From the NCBI GenBank assembly GCA_003553445.1, contig PWEK01000058.1:1-52875 (forward strand): 52,875 nucleotides of DNA, read 5' to 3'. The stretch is from Elusimicrobiota bacterium (GTDB taxonomy: Bacteria; CG03; SLGR01). The translations under genes were made by a program, and so were the position numbers. Of this stretch, positions 36,378 to 45,588 are shown one piece after another. The notes beneath the pieces are model-generated. The model saw only the letters and a program-made list of their open reading frames with translations. It did no database searches and had not been told where the DNA came from. How positions within the stretch are numbered: position 1 is the first letter of the stretch; each line of letters begins with the position of its first letter.

Positions 36378-37382
36378 GTGAGTTACAGGTTATATATATT
36401 TGCATTCATTTCTTCTTTCTTAATTACACTAATATTTACACCCCTGGCAGGTGTTGCCGCTCTAAGGTTCAATGCGGTGGATTCCCCTTCAGGCAGGAAG
36501 GTTCATAAAAACAAAATTCCCCTTTGGGGCGGGCTTGCGGTATTTGCGGGTATTTTCGGCTCAATTCTCCTTTTAAAATTTATTTATCCTTCCTTCGGAA
36601 TCAATGCAGGCGGTTCGGGAAAACTTCTTGAGGGAATTATCGCGGGGGCTGTCTTCATAACAGTTCTTGGCGTCGTTGATGACTTAAGAGGAATGAATCC
36701 CGTCACAAAACTTTTCGGTCAGGTTATATCTATTTTAATAGTGATGCAGTATGGACTTAGAATAGAAGGCCTGGGAGTGCCTTTTGCTTCCTATGTCAGT
36801 TTGCCTATTTTTTTGATTATATTTATTACGGTTATGTGGATGGTTTTCTTTGTTAATTCAATTAATCTTATAGATGGTGTTGACGGGCTCGCAACCGGCA
36901 TTATGGCAATAACAGGTTTTGTTTTTTTTATAATTACGCTCTATCAGACAGTTCAGCAGGGGGATCCTGCAGTTGCCGGCAGGTTTGAGCTTGTTGCGGG
37001 GATAAGTGTTGTTGTCTGCGGAAGCTGCCTCGGGTTTTTGAAGTTTAATTTTCCCCCTGCAAAAATATTTCTGGGAGATTCCGGCAGCCTTCTTCTCGGT
37101 TATATGGCCGGGGTTATTACTGTCGTCGGAATCATGAAAACTGCAGCCACTGTGACGCTGGCTGTGCCGCTGATTATTTTCGGGGTTCCTCTGTGGGATG
37201 CGCTGTATTCATTAATAAGGCGGCTGCTGCAAAAAAAGTCCTTCATGGAGGCTGACAAAGACCATCTTCACCATCGGCTTTTATACCGGCCGGGATGGAC
37301 CGCCAGGAAGGTATCTTTGAGGTTCTACCTTATAACCCTGCTTCTCGGACTTGCTGCACTGGTAATTACAGTAATAAAATGA
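36378..37382 (+). CDS. MraY/WecA-family undecaprenyl-phosphate sugar-1-phosphate transferase
   Basis: 334 aa, GTG start. About ten membrane helices. Motifs: GRKVHKNKIPLWGGLAVF, VVDDLRGMNPV (catalytic Asp pair), NLIDGVDGLATG, IFLGDSGSLLLG and DHLHHRLL, the His-rich loop that distinguishes WecA/TagO-type enzymes from MraY. It likely moves GlcNAc-1-phosphate onto undecaprenyl phosphate, starting a cell-envelope glycan. wecB overlaps its end by 4 nt, supporting the GlcNAc/ManNAc theme. Confidence 0.92.
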   Translation: MSYRLYIFAFISSFLITLIFTPLAGVAALRFNAVDSPSGRKVHKNKIPLWGGLAVFAGIFGSILLLKFIYPSFGINAGGSGKLLEGIIAGAVFITVLGVVDDLRGMNPVTKLFGQVISILIVMQYGLRIEGLGVPFASYVSLPIFLIIFITVMWMVFFVNSINLIDGVDGLATGIMAITGFVFFIITLYQTVQQGDPAVAGRFELVAGISVVVCGSCLGFLKFNFPPAKIFLGDSGSLLLGYMAGVITVVGIMKTAATVTLAVPLIIFGVPLWDALYSLIRRLLQKKSFMEADKDHLHHRLLYRPGWTARKVSLRFYLITLLLGLAALVITVIK

Positions 37383-38551
37383 GCGGTAAAAAGCATGTGA
37401 TGACAGTTTTCGGGACGAGGCCGGAGGCGGTAAAGATGGCTCCTGTGATAAAGAAACTTGAAGAGGATCCTTTTTTTGATGTTTCAGTTGCGGTTACTTC
37501 TCAGCACAGGGAAATGCTCAGGCAGATGCTTAATCTTTTTAGAATAAAACCGGATTATGATTTGAATATTATGACTCCCGGACAGTCTCTGCATCATGTG
37601 CTTTCGGAGTGTATATCCCGTTTTGAAACAATATTAAGAAATGAAAAGCCGGATATCGTTCTTGTCCACGGAGATACCGTTTCCACTGCCGGGGCAGCCC
37701 TGGCGGCGGTACTTATGAAAATCAGGGTCGGCCACGTGGAGGCCGGCTTGCGCAGTAATGACAGGCGGAACCCTTTTCCTGAAGAATACTGCAGAGAAGT
37801 TGTTGACCGTGTGAGTGATATCTGTTTTGCTCCCCTGAATGAAAATAAGCGGAATCTCATCAGAGAAAATATAAGTGAAGAAAAAATATTTGTCACGGGT
37901 AATACTGTAGTTGACGCACTGGGCGGAGTATTGAGGGAAAACCCCTTTCCCGAAAACAGAATTCTTAAAGATACCGCTAGAAAGCGAAAGGTGCTTATTA
38001 CCCTGCACAGAAGGGAAAACCTGGGATACCCCGCAGAAAATGTATTCAGGGGAATAAAGAGGCTTTCTGCCGAATATCCGGAAATTTATTTTTTTTATCC
38101 CCTTCATCCAAACCCTTCAATCCAGGAATCCGCTCGAAAAGAGCTTTCCGGAAAAAATAATATTATTCTTCTGGATGCGCTTTCTTACACGGATTTTGTG
38201 TGGTTGATGAAAGAATCTTCCCTCTGCTTTACAGATTCAGGCGGGGTTCAGGAAGAGGCTCCTAGTTTGGGGGTTCCTGTTTTGGTGTTGAGAAATAAAA
38301 CCGAAAGGCCCCAGGTTTTGAGGGCCGGCCTGGCGGAATTGATAGGCACCGGAGAGGACTCCGTTTATGATTGGGGTAAAAAGCTTCTTTCGGATAGGGA
38401 GAGCCGCATAACCCATCTCCCTATTGTGAATCCTTTTGGTGACGGAAAGTCATCTTCGAGAATCCTTGAGTCTTTAAAATACTTTTACGGGGAGAGAAAA
38501 ACAAGGCCCGGAGAGTGGAGAATAAAAAGAAGGTATTCACAAAGCTGCTAA
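37379..38551 (+). CDS. wecB: UDP-N-acetylglucosamine 2-epimerase (non-hydrolysing)
   Basis: 390 aa from the ATG at 37379, coupled to the preceding stop (ATGA). Motifs include VFGTRPEAVKMAPVIKKL, VTSQHREML, VHGDTVSTAGAALAA, VGHVEAGLRS, TLHRRENLG and SGGVQEEAPSLGVPVLVLR. It interconverts UDP-GlcNAc and UDP-ManNAc for envelope polysaccharide synthesis in the cytoplasm. Confidence 0.95.
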   Translation: MSGKKHVMTVFGTRPEAVKMAPVIKKLEEDPFFDVSVAVTSQHREMLRQMLNLFRIKPDYDLNIMTPGQSLHHVLSECISRFETILRNEKPDIVLVHGDTVSTAGAALAAVLMKIRVGHVEAGLRSNDRRNPFPEEYCREVVDRVSDICFAPLNENKRNLIRENISEEKIFVTGNTVVDALGGVLRENPFPENRILKDTARKRKVLITLHRRENLGYPAENVFRGIKRLSAEYPEIYFFYPLHPNPSIQESARKELSGKNNIILLDALSYTDFVWLMKESSLCFTDSGGVQEEAPSLGVPVLVLRNKTERPQVLRAGLAELIGTGEDSVYDWGKKLLSDRESRITHLPIVNPFGDGKSSSRILESLKYFYGERKTRPGEWRIKRRYSQSC

Positions 38552-38572
38552 ATTTAGTATTATTATAACCAT

Positions 38573-38935
38573 ATGTATAAAATCACAGTTGAATCAGGTT
38601 TTTCAGCCGCTCACAGTCTCAGTGAATACGGAGGAGACTGCGAAAATATCCATGGGCATAATTTCAAAGTGCATGTAACGGCTTCTTTCAGAGAGCTTTC
38701 CCGGGAGGGAATGGGAATAGACTTCAGGGAGCTGAAAAAGATTACACGTGAGGTTCTTTCGAAGCTGGACCACAGGGACCTTGGCAATGTTGAGTATTTT
38801 AAAGAGGTTAATCCCACTTCGGAAAACATTGCAAAATATGTCTATGATGAAGTAAAGAAAAAGGATATTCCGGTACACCGGGTTACGGTTTTTGAAACTG
38901 ATAAGTATCGTGTTTCCTACACCGAAGATGGTTAA
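38573..38935 (+). CDS. queD: 6-carboxy-5,6,7,8-tetrahydropterin synthase
   Basis: 120 aa. Zinc ligands His14, His27 and His29 and the catalytic Cys23 are seen in FSAAHSL and CENIHGHNF. The later KLDHRDLGN and PTSENIAKYV segments fit QueD. It makes 6-carboxytetrahydropterin from dihydroneopterin triphosphate, the first dedicated step to preQ0. It is the first gene of a complete queD-E-C-F set. I see no preQ1 riboswitch in the 21-nt gap before it. Confidence 0.94.
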   Translation: MYKITVESGFSAAHSLSEYGGDCENIHGHNFKVHVTASFRELSREGMGIDFRELKKITREVLSKLDHRDLGNVEYFKEVNPTSENIAKYVYDEVKKKDIPVHRVTVFETDKYRVSYTEDG

Positions 38936-39554
38936 AATAAGTGAGATTTTTTACTCACTTCAGGGTGAAACATCAATGGCCGGCAAACCTGCAGTTTTTG
39001 TCAGGTTTTCCGGATGCAACCTTCAATGCAGCTGGTGTGATACAAAATATGCCTCTGAGGGAGGGGGAAAGGAATATTCTGTTGATAAACTTATGCAAAC
39101 CGTTAAAAAATACGGCTGTCCCTTTGTGGTGGTAACCGGGGGGGAGCCGCTTATCCAGAGGGAAGGGTGCATTTTGCTTTTAGAAAGCCTGGTTCGGGAA
39201 GGCTTCAGGGTTCAGCTGGAAACAAACGGTTCCCTGGACATTTCCGGGCTGAACCCTCGCTTAAGCATAATAATGGATATGAAGCCGCCCTCTTCCGGAG
39301 AGAGCGGCAGAATAAAGAGAAAAAATCTTGAAGCGCTTAAAGAAAAAGATGAATTGAAATTTGTTATTTCTTCAAGAGAGGATTATGAATGGGCGCTGAG
39401 AATACTGAAAGAAGAAAATATCTCAGCAGGGGAATTTCTTTTTTCTCCCGCCAGGGACAACTTGAGTTTTAAGGAACTTGGCGGCTGGATAAAGGAAAGC
39501 CTTCCTGAAGCGAGGGTTCAGGCTAATCTTCACAGGGTTTTCGGGATAAGATGA
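38928..39554 (+). CDS. queE: 7-carboxy-7-deazaguanine synthase (radical SAM)
   Basis: 208 aa from the ATG at 38928, overlapping queD by 8 nt. SLQGETSMAGKPAVFVRFSG precedes the CNLQCSWCD cluster motif; VTGGEPLIQ is the SAM-contact GGE. QueE rearranges carboxytetrahydropterin to carboxydeazaguanine. Slightly short for the family but complete. Confidence 0.93.
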   Translation: MVKISEIFYSLQGETSMAGKPAVFVRFSGCNLQCSWCDTKYASEGGGKEYSVDKLMQTVKKYGCPFVVVTGGEPLIQREGCILLLESLVREGFRVQLETNGSLDISGLNPRLSIIMDMKPPSSGESGRIKRKNLEALKEKDELKFVISSREDYEWALRILKEENISAGEFLFSPARDNLSFKELGGWIKESLPEARVQANLHRVFGIR

Positions 39555-40189
39555 AAAGAGCGGTTGTATTGCTAAGCGGGGGCATGGACTCGGCAGTTTG
39601 CGCGGCAATTGCATCCGAGCAGGGCTATGAAACCCATGCATTAATTGTGGATTACGGACAGAAGAACAGGCATGAAATAAAGGCGGCGGAAAAATTAGCT
39701 GATATTTACTGCAGAGAAAAACTTGTTATGGATATAAATCTTTCAAAAATAGGGGGCTCTGTGATTACAGGAGACTGCGAAGTGACATCTGATGATTCTT
39801 CAGACGGAGTTCCTGCTACTTATGTGCCGGCAAGAAATATGATTTTCCTTTCCGTTGCGGTTGCCTGGGCGGAGAGTATAAAAGCGGGAAGTGTTTTTAT
39901 AGGAGCCAATGTCAGGGATTATTCCGGGTATCCCGACTGCAGGCAGAATTTTTTAAGGTCTTTTGAAAAGACAGCAGATTTGGGTACAAGAAAAAAAACC
40001 AAAATAAAAATAAAAGCCCCTCTTTTAAGAATGAGCAAGGCTGCAATAGTGAAAAAAGGAAGAAGGCTCGGAGTGGATTTTTCCGCTACCTCCTCATGTT
40101 ACAATCCGTCAGTACAGGGAAATGCTTGCGGGGTTTGTGAAAGCTGCATAATAAGAAACAGGGGGATGCGGGAGGCTGAAAATGAGTAA
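39551..40189 (+). CDS. queC: 7-cyano-7-deazaguanine (preQ0) synthase
   Basis: 212 aa. ATP-pyrophosphatase P-loop LSGGMDSAV at the N-terminus, VPARNMIFLSVA in the middle, and a C-terminal zinc site formed by Cys residues in SSCYNPSVQGNACGVCESC. It converts carboxydeazaguanine to preQ0 using ATP and ammonia. Overlaps queE by 4 nt and queF by 8 nt. Confidence 0.95.
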   Translation: MKRAVVLLSGGMDSAVCAAIASEQGYETHALIVDYGQKNRHEIKAAEKLADIYCREKLVMDINLSKIGGSVITGDCEVTSDDSSDGVPATYVPARNMIFLSVAVAWAESIKAGSVFIGANVRDYSGYPDCRQNFLRSFEKTADLGTRKKTKIKIKAPLLRMSKAAIVKKGRRLGVDFSATSSCYNPSVQGNACGVCESCIIRNRGMREAENE

Positions 40190-40595
40190 AAAGAATTTAT
40201 CTATTCTGGGCGAAAGCCATACTGAGTATCCTCAAAAACCTGAAGATGCGAATTTAGAGGCATTCAGCAATCCGTCAGCCGGAAACGATTATTGGATAGA
40301 GTTTGAAACTTCAGAGTTTACTTCTCTTTGCCCGGTTACCTCACAGCCTGATTTTGCTACAATAAAAATTTCCTATATTCCCGGTAAAAAATGTATAGAA
40401 AGCAAGTCTCTCAAGCTTTATCTTTTTTCCTACCGTAATCATAAGGGGTTTGCGGAAGAAATAGTGAACCGAATGCTGAAAGACCTTGTAAAAGCCTGCC
40501 GGCCCAAAACCGCCCGGGTCGAGGGCTTTTTTACTCCACGGGGGGGTATATCCATAAAAGTGAAAGCAGAGTACGAAAAAGGAGAAGATGAATGA
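40182..40595 (+). CDS. queF: NADPH-dependent preQ0 reductase
   Basis: 137 aa, the short (YkvM-like, unimodular) type. Catalytic Cys50 and Asp57 lie in TSLCPVTSQPDFATI, followed by ESKSLKLYLFSYRNHKGF, the substrate-binding E-S-K-S-L-K motif. It reduces preQ0 to preQ1 in queuosine synthesis. Presence of queF indicates preQ1-based tRNA modification rather than preQ0 DNA modification. Coupled to ugd by a 4-nt overlap. Confidence 0.95.
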   Translation: MSKKNLSILGESHTEYPQKPEDANLEAFSNPSAGNDYWIEFETSEFTSLCPVTSQPDFATIKISYIPGKKCIESKSLKLYLFSYRNHKGFAEEIVNRMLKDLVKACRPKTARVEGFFTPRGGISIKVKAEYEKGEDE

Positions 40596-41899
40596 ATATA
40601 GCGGTAATCGGAACCGGTTATGTGGGTCTTGTATCGGGGACCTGTTTTGCCGAGCTAGGACATAATGTTATATGTATAGATAACAATGAGAAAAAGATAG
40701 GCATGCTTAAGGCTGGAGAAATGCCCATTTATGAGCCCGGGTTAAAAGAGCTTGTAGAGGATAATGTAAATCGCTCCAGGCTGTCTTTTTCAACGAATTT
40801 AAGAGAAGCCATAGACAGCTGCGAGGTGCTTTTTGTGGCGGTGAATACCCCGCCGCTCCCGGACGGTTCAGCTGACCTTTGTTATGTGGAAGCGGTCTCA
40901 AGGGAAATAGCTGAAAATATAAAAGACTACAGGCTTGTCGTATCAAAGAGCACCGTTCCTGTAGAAACCGGTATGTGGATAAGAAAAACAATGAAAAAAT
41001 ATTCCCGTGAGGGGGTGGATTATGATGTGGCTTCAAACCCGGAGTTTTTAAGAGAGGGCAAGGCTGTATATGATTTTCTTAACCCCGACAGGGTGGTTCT
41101 GGGGGTTGAAACAGAAAGGGCAAAAAAAACAATGCTTGAACTTTATGCCCCTCTTTCTGAAAAGACGGAAATTCTTGTAACTAATATTGAGAGTTCTGAG
41201 CTTATAAAACACGCCTCAAATTCTTTTCTGGCGCTTAAAATTTCTTATATAAATGCTGTCGCCAACATCTGTGAAAAAACAAGCGCCGACATAAAAGAGG
41301 TAGCCAGGGGGATGGGCCTGGATAAAAGGATAGGAGAAAGTTTTCTTGAAGCGGGGGCGGGTTTCGGGGGCAGCTGCTTTCCCAAGGATCTTTCGGCGTT
41401 TATTAAAATTTCTGAAAAACTGGGTTATGATTTTAAACTTCTTAAAGAGGTAAAGAGGATAAATGCGGCGCAGAAGGAACTTATAATAAGAAAAACGAAG
41501 GATGCCCTCTGGAATCTCAGGGGTAAGAAGATAGGTGTGCTGGGGCTTTCTTTTAAGCCGGAGACCGATGATATGCGTAATGCCCCTTCAATTGATATAA
41601 TTAAAAAAATACATGAAGAAGGCGCGCTGGTGAAAGCTTATGATCCGCAGGCAATGGAAAATGCTAAAAAACTTCTCCCCGCCGGGGTAAAATTCTGCGA
41701 TGGCCCGTACGAGACGGCAAAAGATAGCGACCTTCTTATTGCTCTCACCGACTGGGAGGAGTTTAAAAGGCTGGATATGTCCAGGATAAAGAGCCTTCTT
41801 GTAAACCCCGCTACCCTGGTTGACGGCCGGAACATGTTTGATCCCTGCAGTATTAAAAAAGAGGGAATTAATTATTTTGGTATCGGCAGATGCGTATAG
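40592..41899 (+). CDS. ugd: UDP-glucose 6-dehydrogenase
   Basis: 435 aa. NAD-binding N-terminus [20 protein letters not shown], then [12 protein letters not shown] and NPEFLREG; the catalytic Cys in [13 protein letters not shown]-terminal [16 protein letters not shown]. It oxidises UDP-glucose to UDP-glucuronate. The next gene would use this product, and the two overlap by 10 nt. Confidence 0.93.
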   Translation: MNIAVIGTGYVGLVSGTCFAELGHNVICIDNNEKKIGMLKAGEMPIYEPGLKELVEDNVNRSRLSFSTNLREAIDSCEVLFVAVNTPPLPDGSADLCYVEAVSREIAENIKDYRLVVSKSTVPVETGMWIRKTMKKYSREGVDYDVASNPEFLREGKAVYDFLNPDRVVLGVETERAKKTMLELYAPLSEKTEILVTNIESSELIKHASNSFLALKISYINAVANICEKTSADIKEVARGMGLDKRIGESFLEAGAGFGGSCFPKDLSAFIKISEKLGYDFKLLKEVKRINAAQKELIIRKTKDALWNLRGKKIGVLGLSFKPETDDMRNAPSIDIIKKIHEEGALVKAYDPQAMENAKKLLPAGVKFCDGPYETAKDSDLLIALTDWEEFKRLDMSRIKSLLVNPATLVDGRNMFDPCSIKKEGINYFGIGRCV

Positions 41900-42816
41900 T
41901 TGTTACGGGAGCAGCGGGTTTTCTGGGGTCGCATCTGACCGACAGGCTTCTCAAGGAGGGCCATGAGGTTATCGGGATAGACAACCTTATTACCGGCAGT
42001 TGTAATAACATATCACACCTGGCGGGTAATAAAAAATTCAAATTCATAGATCATGACGTTACCGACTACATATTTATACCCGGTGAAGTTGACTGGGTCC
42101 TTCATTTTGCATCCCCGGCTTCTCCGGTTGATTACCTCAAGCTTCCCATAAAGACGCTTAAGGTCGGATCTTTGGGAGCGCACAAAACGCTTGGGCTGGC
42201 GAAGGAAAAAGGCGCCGGATATCTTATAGCATCTTCAAGCGAGGTTTACGGCGACCCCAGGCAGCATCCGCAGAAAGAAAGCTACTGGGGGCATGTCAAT
42301 GCGGTGGGGCCCAGGGGGGTATATGATGAGGCAAAGAGGTTCGGTGAGGCGCTGACAATGGCTTACAACCGTTTTCACGGACTTGATACAAGGATAGTGC
42401 GAATATTTAATACATATGGACCGAGAATGCGGGCGGGTGACGGGAGGGTTGTTCCCTCGTTCATATGCCAGGCGATTGAGGGAAAACCGCTTACTGTCTA
42501 CGGCGACGGCACCCAGACGAGGAGCTTCTGTTATGTGGATGATACCGTAGAGGGGATCTACAGGCTTATGAATTCAGATTATACCGGTCCTGTAAATATA
42601 GGAAACCCGGTAGAAATGTCAATTAATTCATTTGCCCGCAAGGTTTTAGAGGTCACATCTTCTGATAGTAATACGGTGAATAGACCTCTGCCGAAAAATG
42701 ACCCGGCTGTGAGGCAGCCCGATATATCGCTTGCCCGCAAAATTCTAGACTGGGAGCCACTTGTTTCTCTTCATGAAGGACTTAAGAAAACGATTGATTT
42801 TTTTAAACAGAATTGA
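41890..42816 (+). CDS. uxs: UDP-glucuronate decarboxylase (UDP-xylose synthase)
   Basis: 308 aa extended short-chain dehydrogenase. [15 protein letters not shown] binds [28 protein letters not shown] and the catalytic Tyr-x3-Lys in [10 protein letters not shown], plus [10 protein letters not shown], match the UXS/SUD family closely. It decarboxylates UDP-glucuronate to UDP-xylose for envelope glycans. Related NAD-dependent epimerases exist, but the SPASPVDY motif strongly favours UXS. Confidence 0.9.
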   Translation: MRIVVTGAAGFLGSHLTDRLLKEGHEVIGIDNLITGSCNNISHLAGNKKFKFIDHDVTDYIFIPGEVDWVLHFASPASPVDYLKLPIKTLKVGSLGAHKTLGLAKEKGAGYLIASSSEVYGDPRQHPQKESYWGHVNAVGPRGVYDEAKRFGEALTMAYNRFHGLDTRIVRIFNTYGPRMRAGDGRVVPSFICQAIEGKPLTVYGDGTQTRSFCYVDDTVEGIYRLMNSDYTGPVNIGNPVEMSINSFARKVLEVTSSDSNTVNRPLPKNDPAVRQPDISLARKILDWEPLVSLHEGLKKTIDFFKQN

Positions 42817-42884
42817 TATAAGCTTATTAGATGAGTCAGACTTTTGAAGTTGATAGTTTGTCGTATAAACAGGGAGGTTAAAAG

Positions 42885-43283
42885 ATGGCATCGAAAAAAA
42901 CTAAAATCGGCATAGAGGAAAACCTTGCCGGTGTGTTATGTTATCTTGTTGGATTTGTCAGCGGAATTGTCATGTTCGCAATTGAAAGAGATAACAGGTT
43001 TGTGAAGTTTCACGCGCTTCAGTCTTTTGTTGTATTTCTGGGATTAACCATAATTAATATGTTAGTAGGAGTAATTCCTTTCATTGGATCGTTATTAGGG
43101 GCTTTAACCCTTATTCTGATGATATTCTTATGGATATTTCTTATAGTAAAGGCTTTTGGCGGGGAAAAATACATGGTTCCCGGCGTCGGAAAATTCGTAG
43201 AAGAAACATTGATGAAAAAAGCTGACAGCATGGCTTCGGGGTCCACAGAAAAGAAAAAAGAGAAAAAAGAGAAAAAAGAGTAA
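42885..43283 (+). CDS. DUF4870 domain (UPF0132-like) small membrane protein
   Basis: 132 aa with three to four hydrophobic helices (residues about 13-35, 42-65, 68-90) and a highly charged KKKEKKEKKE tail. The ENLAGVLCYLVGFVSGIVMF and FVKFHALQSF segments are typical of DUF4870. AGGGAGG precedes the ATG. Function unknown. Confidence 0.85.
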   Translation: MASKKTKIGIEENLAGVLCYLVGFVSGIVMFAIERDNRFVKFHALQSFVVFLGLTIINMLVGVIPFIGSLLGALTLILMIFLWIFLIVKAFGGEKYMVPGVGKFVEETLMKKADSMASGSTEKKKEKKEKKE

Positions 43284-43361
43284 GAGCCTTCTAAAGAAAA
43301 AGCCTGCGGTAAAGGTTTCGTTTAATCATTCTGCCGCGGGATTTGTGTTTTAAAAAATAAC

Positions 43362-43378
43362 CTCCGGAAAAGCCGGAG
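43362..43378 (+). other. GC-rich stem-loop between DUF4870 and the exported-protein operon
   Basis: CTCCGG (43362-43367) and CCGGAG (43373-43378) make a 6-bp perfect stem with an AAAAG loop; no T-run follows. A second, longer-looped pairing between CCTGCGG and CCGCGGG lies just upstream. Together they may end the upstream transcript or form the leader of the next operon. Confidence 0.35.
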
Positions 43379-43435
43379 TGCGGAGGAATATATTACTTGA
43401 CTGCATGCATATCTATGCCCGGGGGGAGGTAGTCT

Positions 43436-44629
43436 ATGCGGCGCGACATTTCAAGCTGCATAAAATCTCTGTTAAATAAATCAATATGTATTAAAAAAAC
43501 CCCGCCATTTCTTCTCCTCTTTTTTTTATATTTAAATTCAGAAATAATCGCAGATATCAGAGTAACATCTATTGAAATTGAAGACGGCAGAGTTGCTGTA
43601 CTGATTAACAATTCTCTAAAATTGCGGGATGTTCGAATAGAAGAGAGCACCGTAAAATTTCCGGTATATAAAACTCACTCGGGAGAAAATATCGAGAATG
43701 TTCGATTCTTAAAGTCCTGTGTACAAAATTCGCTGAAAAGTTCTATTTTAAGTGGGAAAGTCGATTCCCCTGCCTGCAGTGATACAATTAACTTCAGAAT
43801 AGTTTCAATGGTCCCCTCTCAGAATAAAGACTCATATGTCAGGGCCCGCGCTTCAGTCGTTTTCAATGAACTAATTGAGGTGGATTGCAGTATAATGCAA
43901 ACTTCGCAGAAAGAGGGGGATTACTGGATAAGCTGGCCGGCTCGACCTCCTTCGCATTCAAAAGGCGAGAACGGATGGATAAATCAGTTTATCATAACCG
44001 ACAGAAAGCTCAGGACCCTTGTGGAGAAAGAGTTGGTTGACACATACATAAAAAACAAAATAAAAGAGAAAGACAGTGAGAGGGTTGTTGGTGAAAATTC
44101 AAAGAGAGCTCCCATGGCGGTTACATATGTAAAAGTAGAAGAGGTTTCCAACCATGGAGATTTCTTCGCTGTAGCCGATATTGATTTAAATGACGCCTTT
44201 AGAATATCAGGGATAAGAGTTTATGAAATAAGGGATAGGGTTTTTCTTGATTATCCTCCGCATGCTTTAGAAGGCGAAAGAGGGCAAGATCGCATGAGGG
44301 TTTTTTCAAAAAGGCTTAAAAGGCAGATGCGCAGGGCTGTTGAAACAGGCAATCCTTCCGGGAAGATTTTCAGGGATGTTTTTTTTGAGATAACGGGTTT
44401 TGAAAAATTTAAGGGTACAGGCGACATAAAATATGCTGCTTCTGTTACCCTTAACGGGGTTGTTGAGATAGACTGCCTTGTTATAGACGGGGAAGGGTAT
44501 GAGGCTTTTGTTAGCTGGCCTTCGGAAAAAAGGGGCGGGGACTATTATGACATAATATATCCTTCTGATAGGGAGGTGAAAAAGAAAATTGAGGATGCTG
44601 TTTTGTGTATGTACCGGGAGGAATTGTGA
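43436..44629 (+). CDS. exported protein with four tandem SpoVG-like domains
   Basis: 397 aa, ATG preceded by GGGGGGAGGT at ideal spacing. A hydrophobic stretch at residues 24-39 after several Lys/Arg suggests export or membrane anchoring. Four units of about 70-90 residues follow (40-107, 118-205, 227-303, 314-394). The last is clearest: YAASVTLNGVVEIDCLVIDG, then FVSWPSEK, then DIIYPSDREVKKKIEDAVL, the layout of SpoVG (V-DIRVIDG, FVAMPSK, DIAHPI, I-EAVL). Unit 2 keeps VRARASVVFNELIEVDC and ISWPARP; units 1 and 3 are more divergent. SpoVG normally is a single cytoplasmic nucleic-acid-binding domain. The stop overlaps the next GTG by 3 nt (GTGA). Confidence 0.75.
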   Translation: MRRDISSCIKSLLNKSICIKKTPPFLLLFFLYLNSEIIADIRVTSIEIEDGRVAVLINNSLKLRDVRIEESTVKFPVYKTHSGENIENVRFLKSCVQNSLKSSILSGKVDSPACSDTINFRIVSMVPSQNKDSYVRARASVVFNELIEVDCSIMQTSQKEGDYWISWPARPPSHSKGENGWINQFIITDRKLRTLVEKELVDTYIKNKIKEKDSERVVGENSKRAPMAVTYVKVEEVSNHGDFFAVADIDLNDAFRISGIRVYEIRDRVFLDYPPHALEGERGQDRMRVFSKRLKRQMRRAVETGNPSGKIFRDVFFEITGFEKFKGTGDIKYAASVTLNGVVEIDCLVIDGEGYEAFVSWPSEKRGGDYYDIIYPSDREVKKKIEDAVLCMYREEL

Positions 44630-45588
44630 AGGCAGGGTTTTCGTTGAGGTTAATTTTTCTTTTTGTATTCATTCTGCAGGGCTGCGTTTCATCCAGGCCC
44701 GGAAAACTGCCGCAGACGGCAGAACGTTTTGTTCCTTATGAGAAATACAGCCCCCGCGGAAAAGAAATGGCCGTTTCATTTATTGATGTGGGACAGGGGA
44801 ACTCTATTTTCGTGGAGTCGCCTTCCGGAAGGACCCTTATCTATGATGCGGGCGGAATGCCTGACTGGATGGAAACATACAGGGATCCCGGAAGGGAAAC
44901 CGTTGTTCCATTTATAAAAAAAAGGGGAGTAGAGTATATTGATTATGCGGTTATATCCCATGCGCACGGGGACCATATAGGGGGGATGAAGGCAGTGCTC
45001 GAGAGTTTTGAGGTGGAGTATTTCCTTGATCCGGGCTATCCCCATACCACCCATTTATACATGGATTTACTTAAGACAGTGCGGGAAAAAGAAATCAGGT
45101 ATAAAAAGATCCGCTCCGGAGGCGGAGACGTTATAGAACTGGGCTTCGGAGTCTCATGCGAGGTGTTTAATCCTCCATCGGAATATTATTTTCATGGGGA
45201 AGGGTCCGATGTGAATAATAACTCCGTACTTTTAAAAATTACATATGGAGATGTGAGTTTTTTATTTCCCGGCGATATGGAAAGAGCATCTGAGATGCAT
45301 GTGGTGGGGAAATACCGCGGAGAGCTTTCTTCAAATATTCTTCAGGCTTCGCATCACGGCTCAAACACCTCGTCAACGAAGATTTTTCTTAAGAGGGTGA
45401 TGCCCGAGGTCGCCGTTATTCCCGTAGGAGAGAGAAATCAGTTTAACCCCCCCGGCCAAAAGGCCCTTAATAACCTCAGAAGGATCGGCGCGGAGATATA
45501 CAGAACCGACCGTCACGGCCATATAATCATACTTACTGACGGGAAAACATTTACGGTTAAGACTCAGAAGAAACGGGGGCGAAGGTGA
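44626..45588 (+). CDS. ComEC-like metallo-beta-lactamase-fold lipoprotein
   Basis: 320 aa from a GTG at 44626, chosen for its GGGAGGAATT site and because it gives a lipoprotein signal (lipobox LQGC, Cys20). The start overlaps the previous stop as GTGA. The domain begins VSFIDVGQGNSIFVESPSG, the typical opening of ComEC/Rec2 C-terminal MBL domains, followed by the metal motif HAHGDH (112-117), then NNNSVLLKI, LFPGDME and ASHHGSNTS. In ComEC this domain is a nuclease that degrades the incoming non-transported DNA strand. Here it is free-standing and anchored to a membrane. Confidence 0.88.
   Translation: MKAGFSLRLIFLFVFILQGCVSSRPGKLPQTAERFVPYEKYSPRGKEMAVSFIDVGQGNSIFVESPSGRTLIYDAGGMPDWMETYRDPGRETVVPFIKKRGVEYIDYAVISHAHGDHIGGMKAVLESFEVEYFLDPGYPHTTHLYMDLLKTVREKEIRYKKIRSGGGDVIELGFGVSCEVFNPPSEYYFHGEGSDVNNNSVLLKITYGDVSFLFPGDMERASEMHVVGKYRGELSSNILQASHHGSNTSSTKIFLKRVMPEVAVIPVGERNQFNPPGQKALNNLRRIGAEIYRTDRHGHIIILTDGKTFTVKTQKKRGRR

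Noticed and set aside
38552-38572. preQ1 riboswitch before queD
   Set aside because: Only 21 nt separate wecB and queD, too short for any known preQ1 aptamer.
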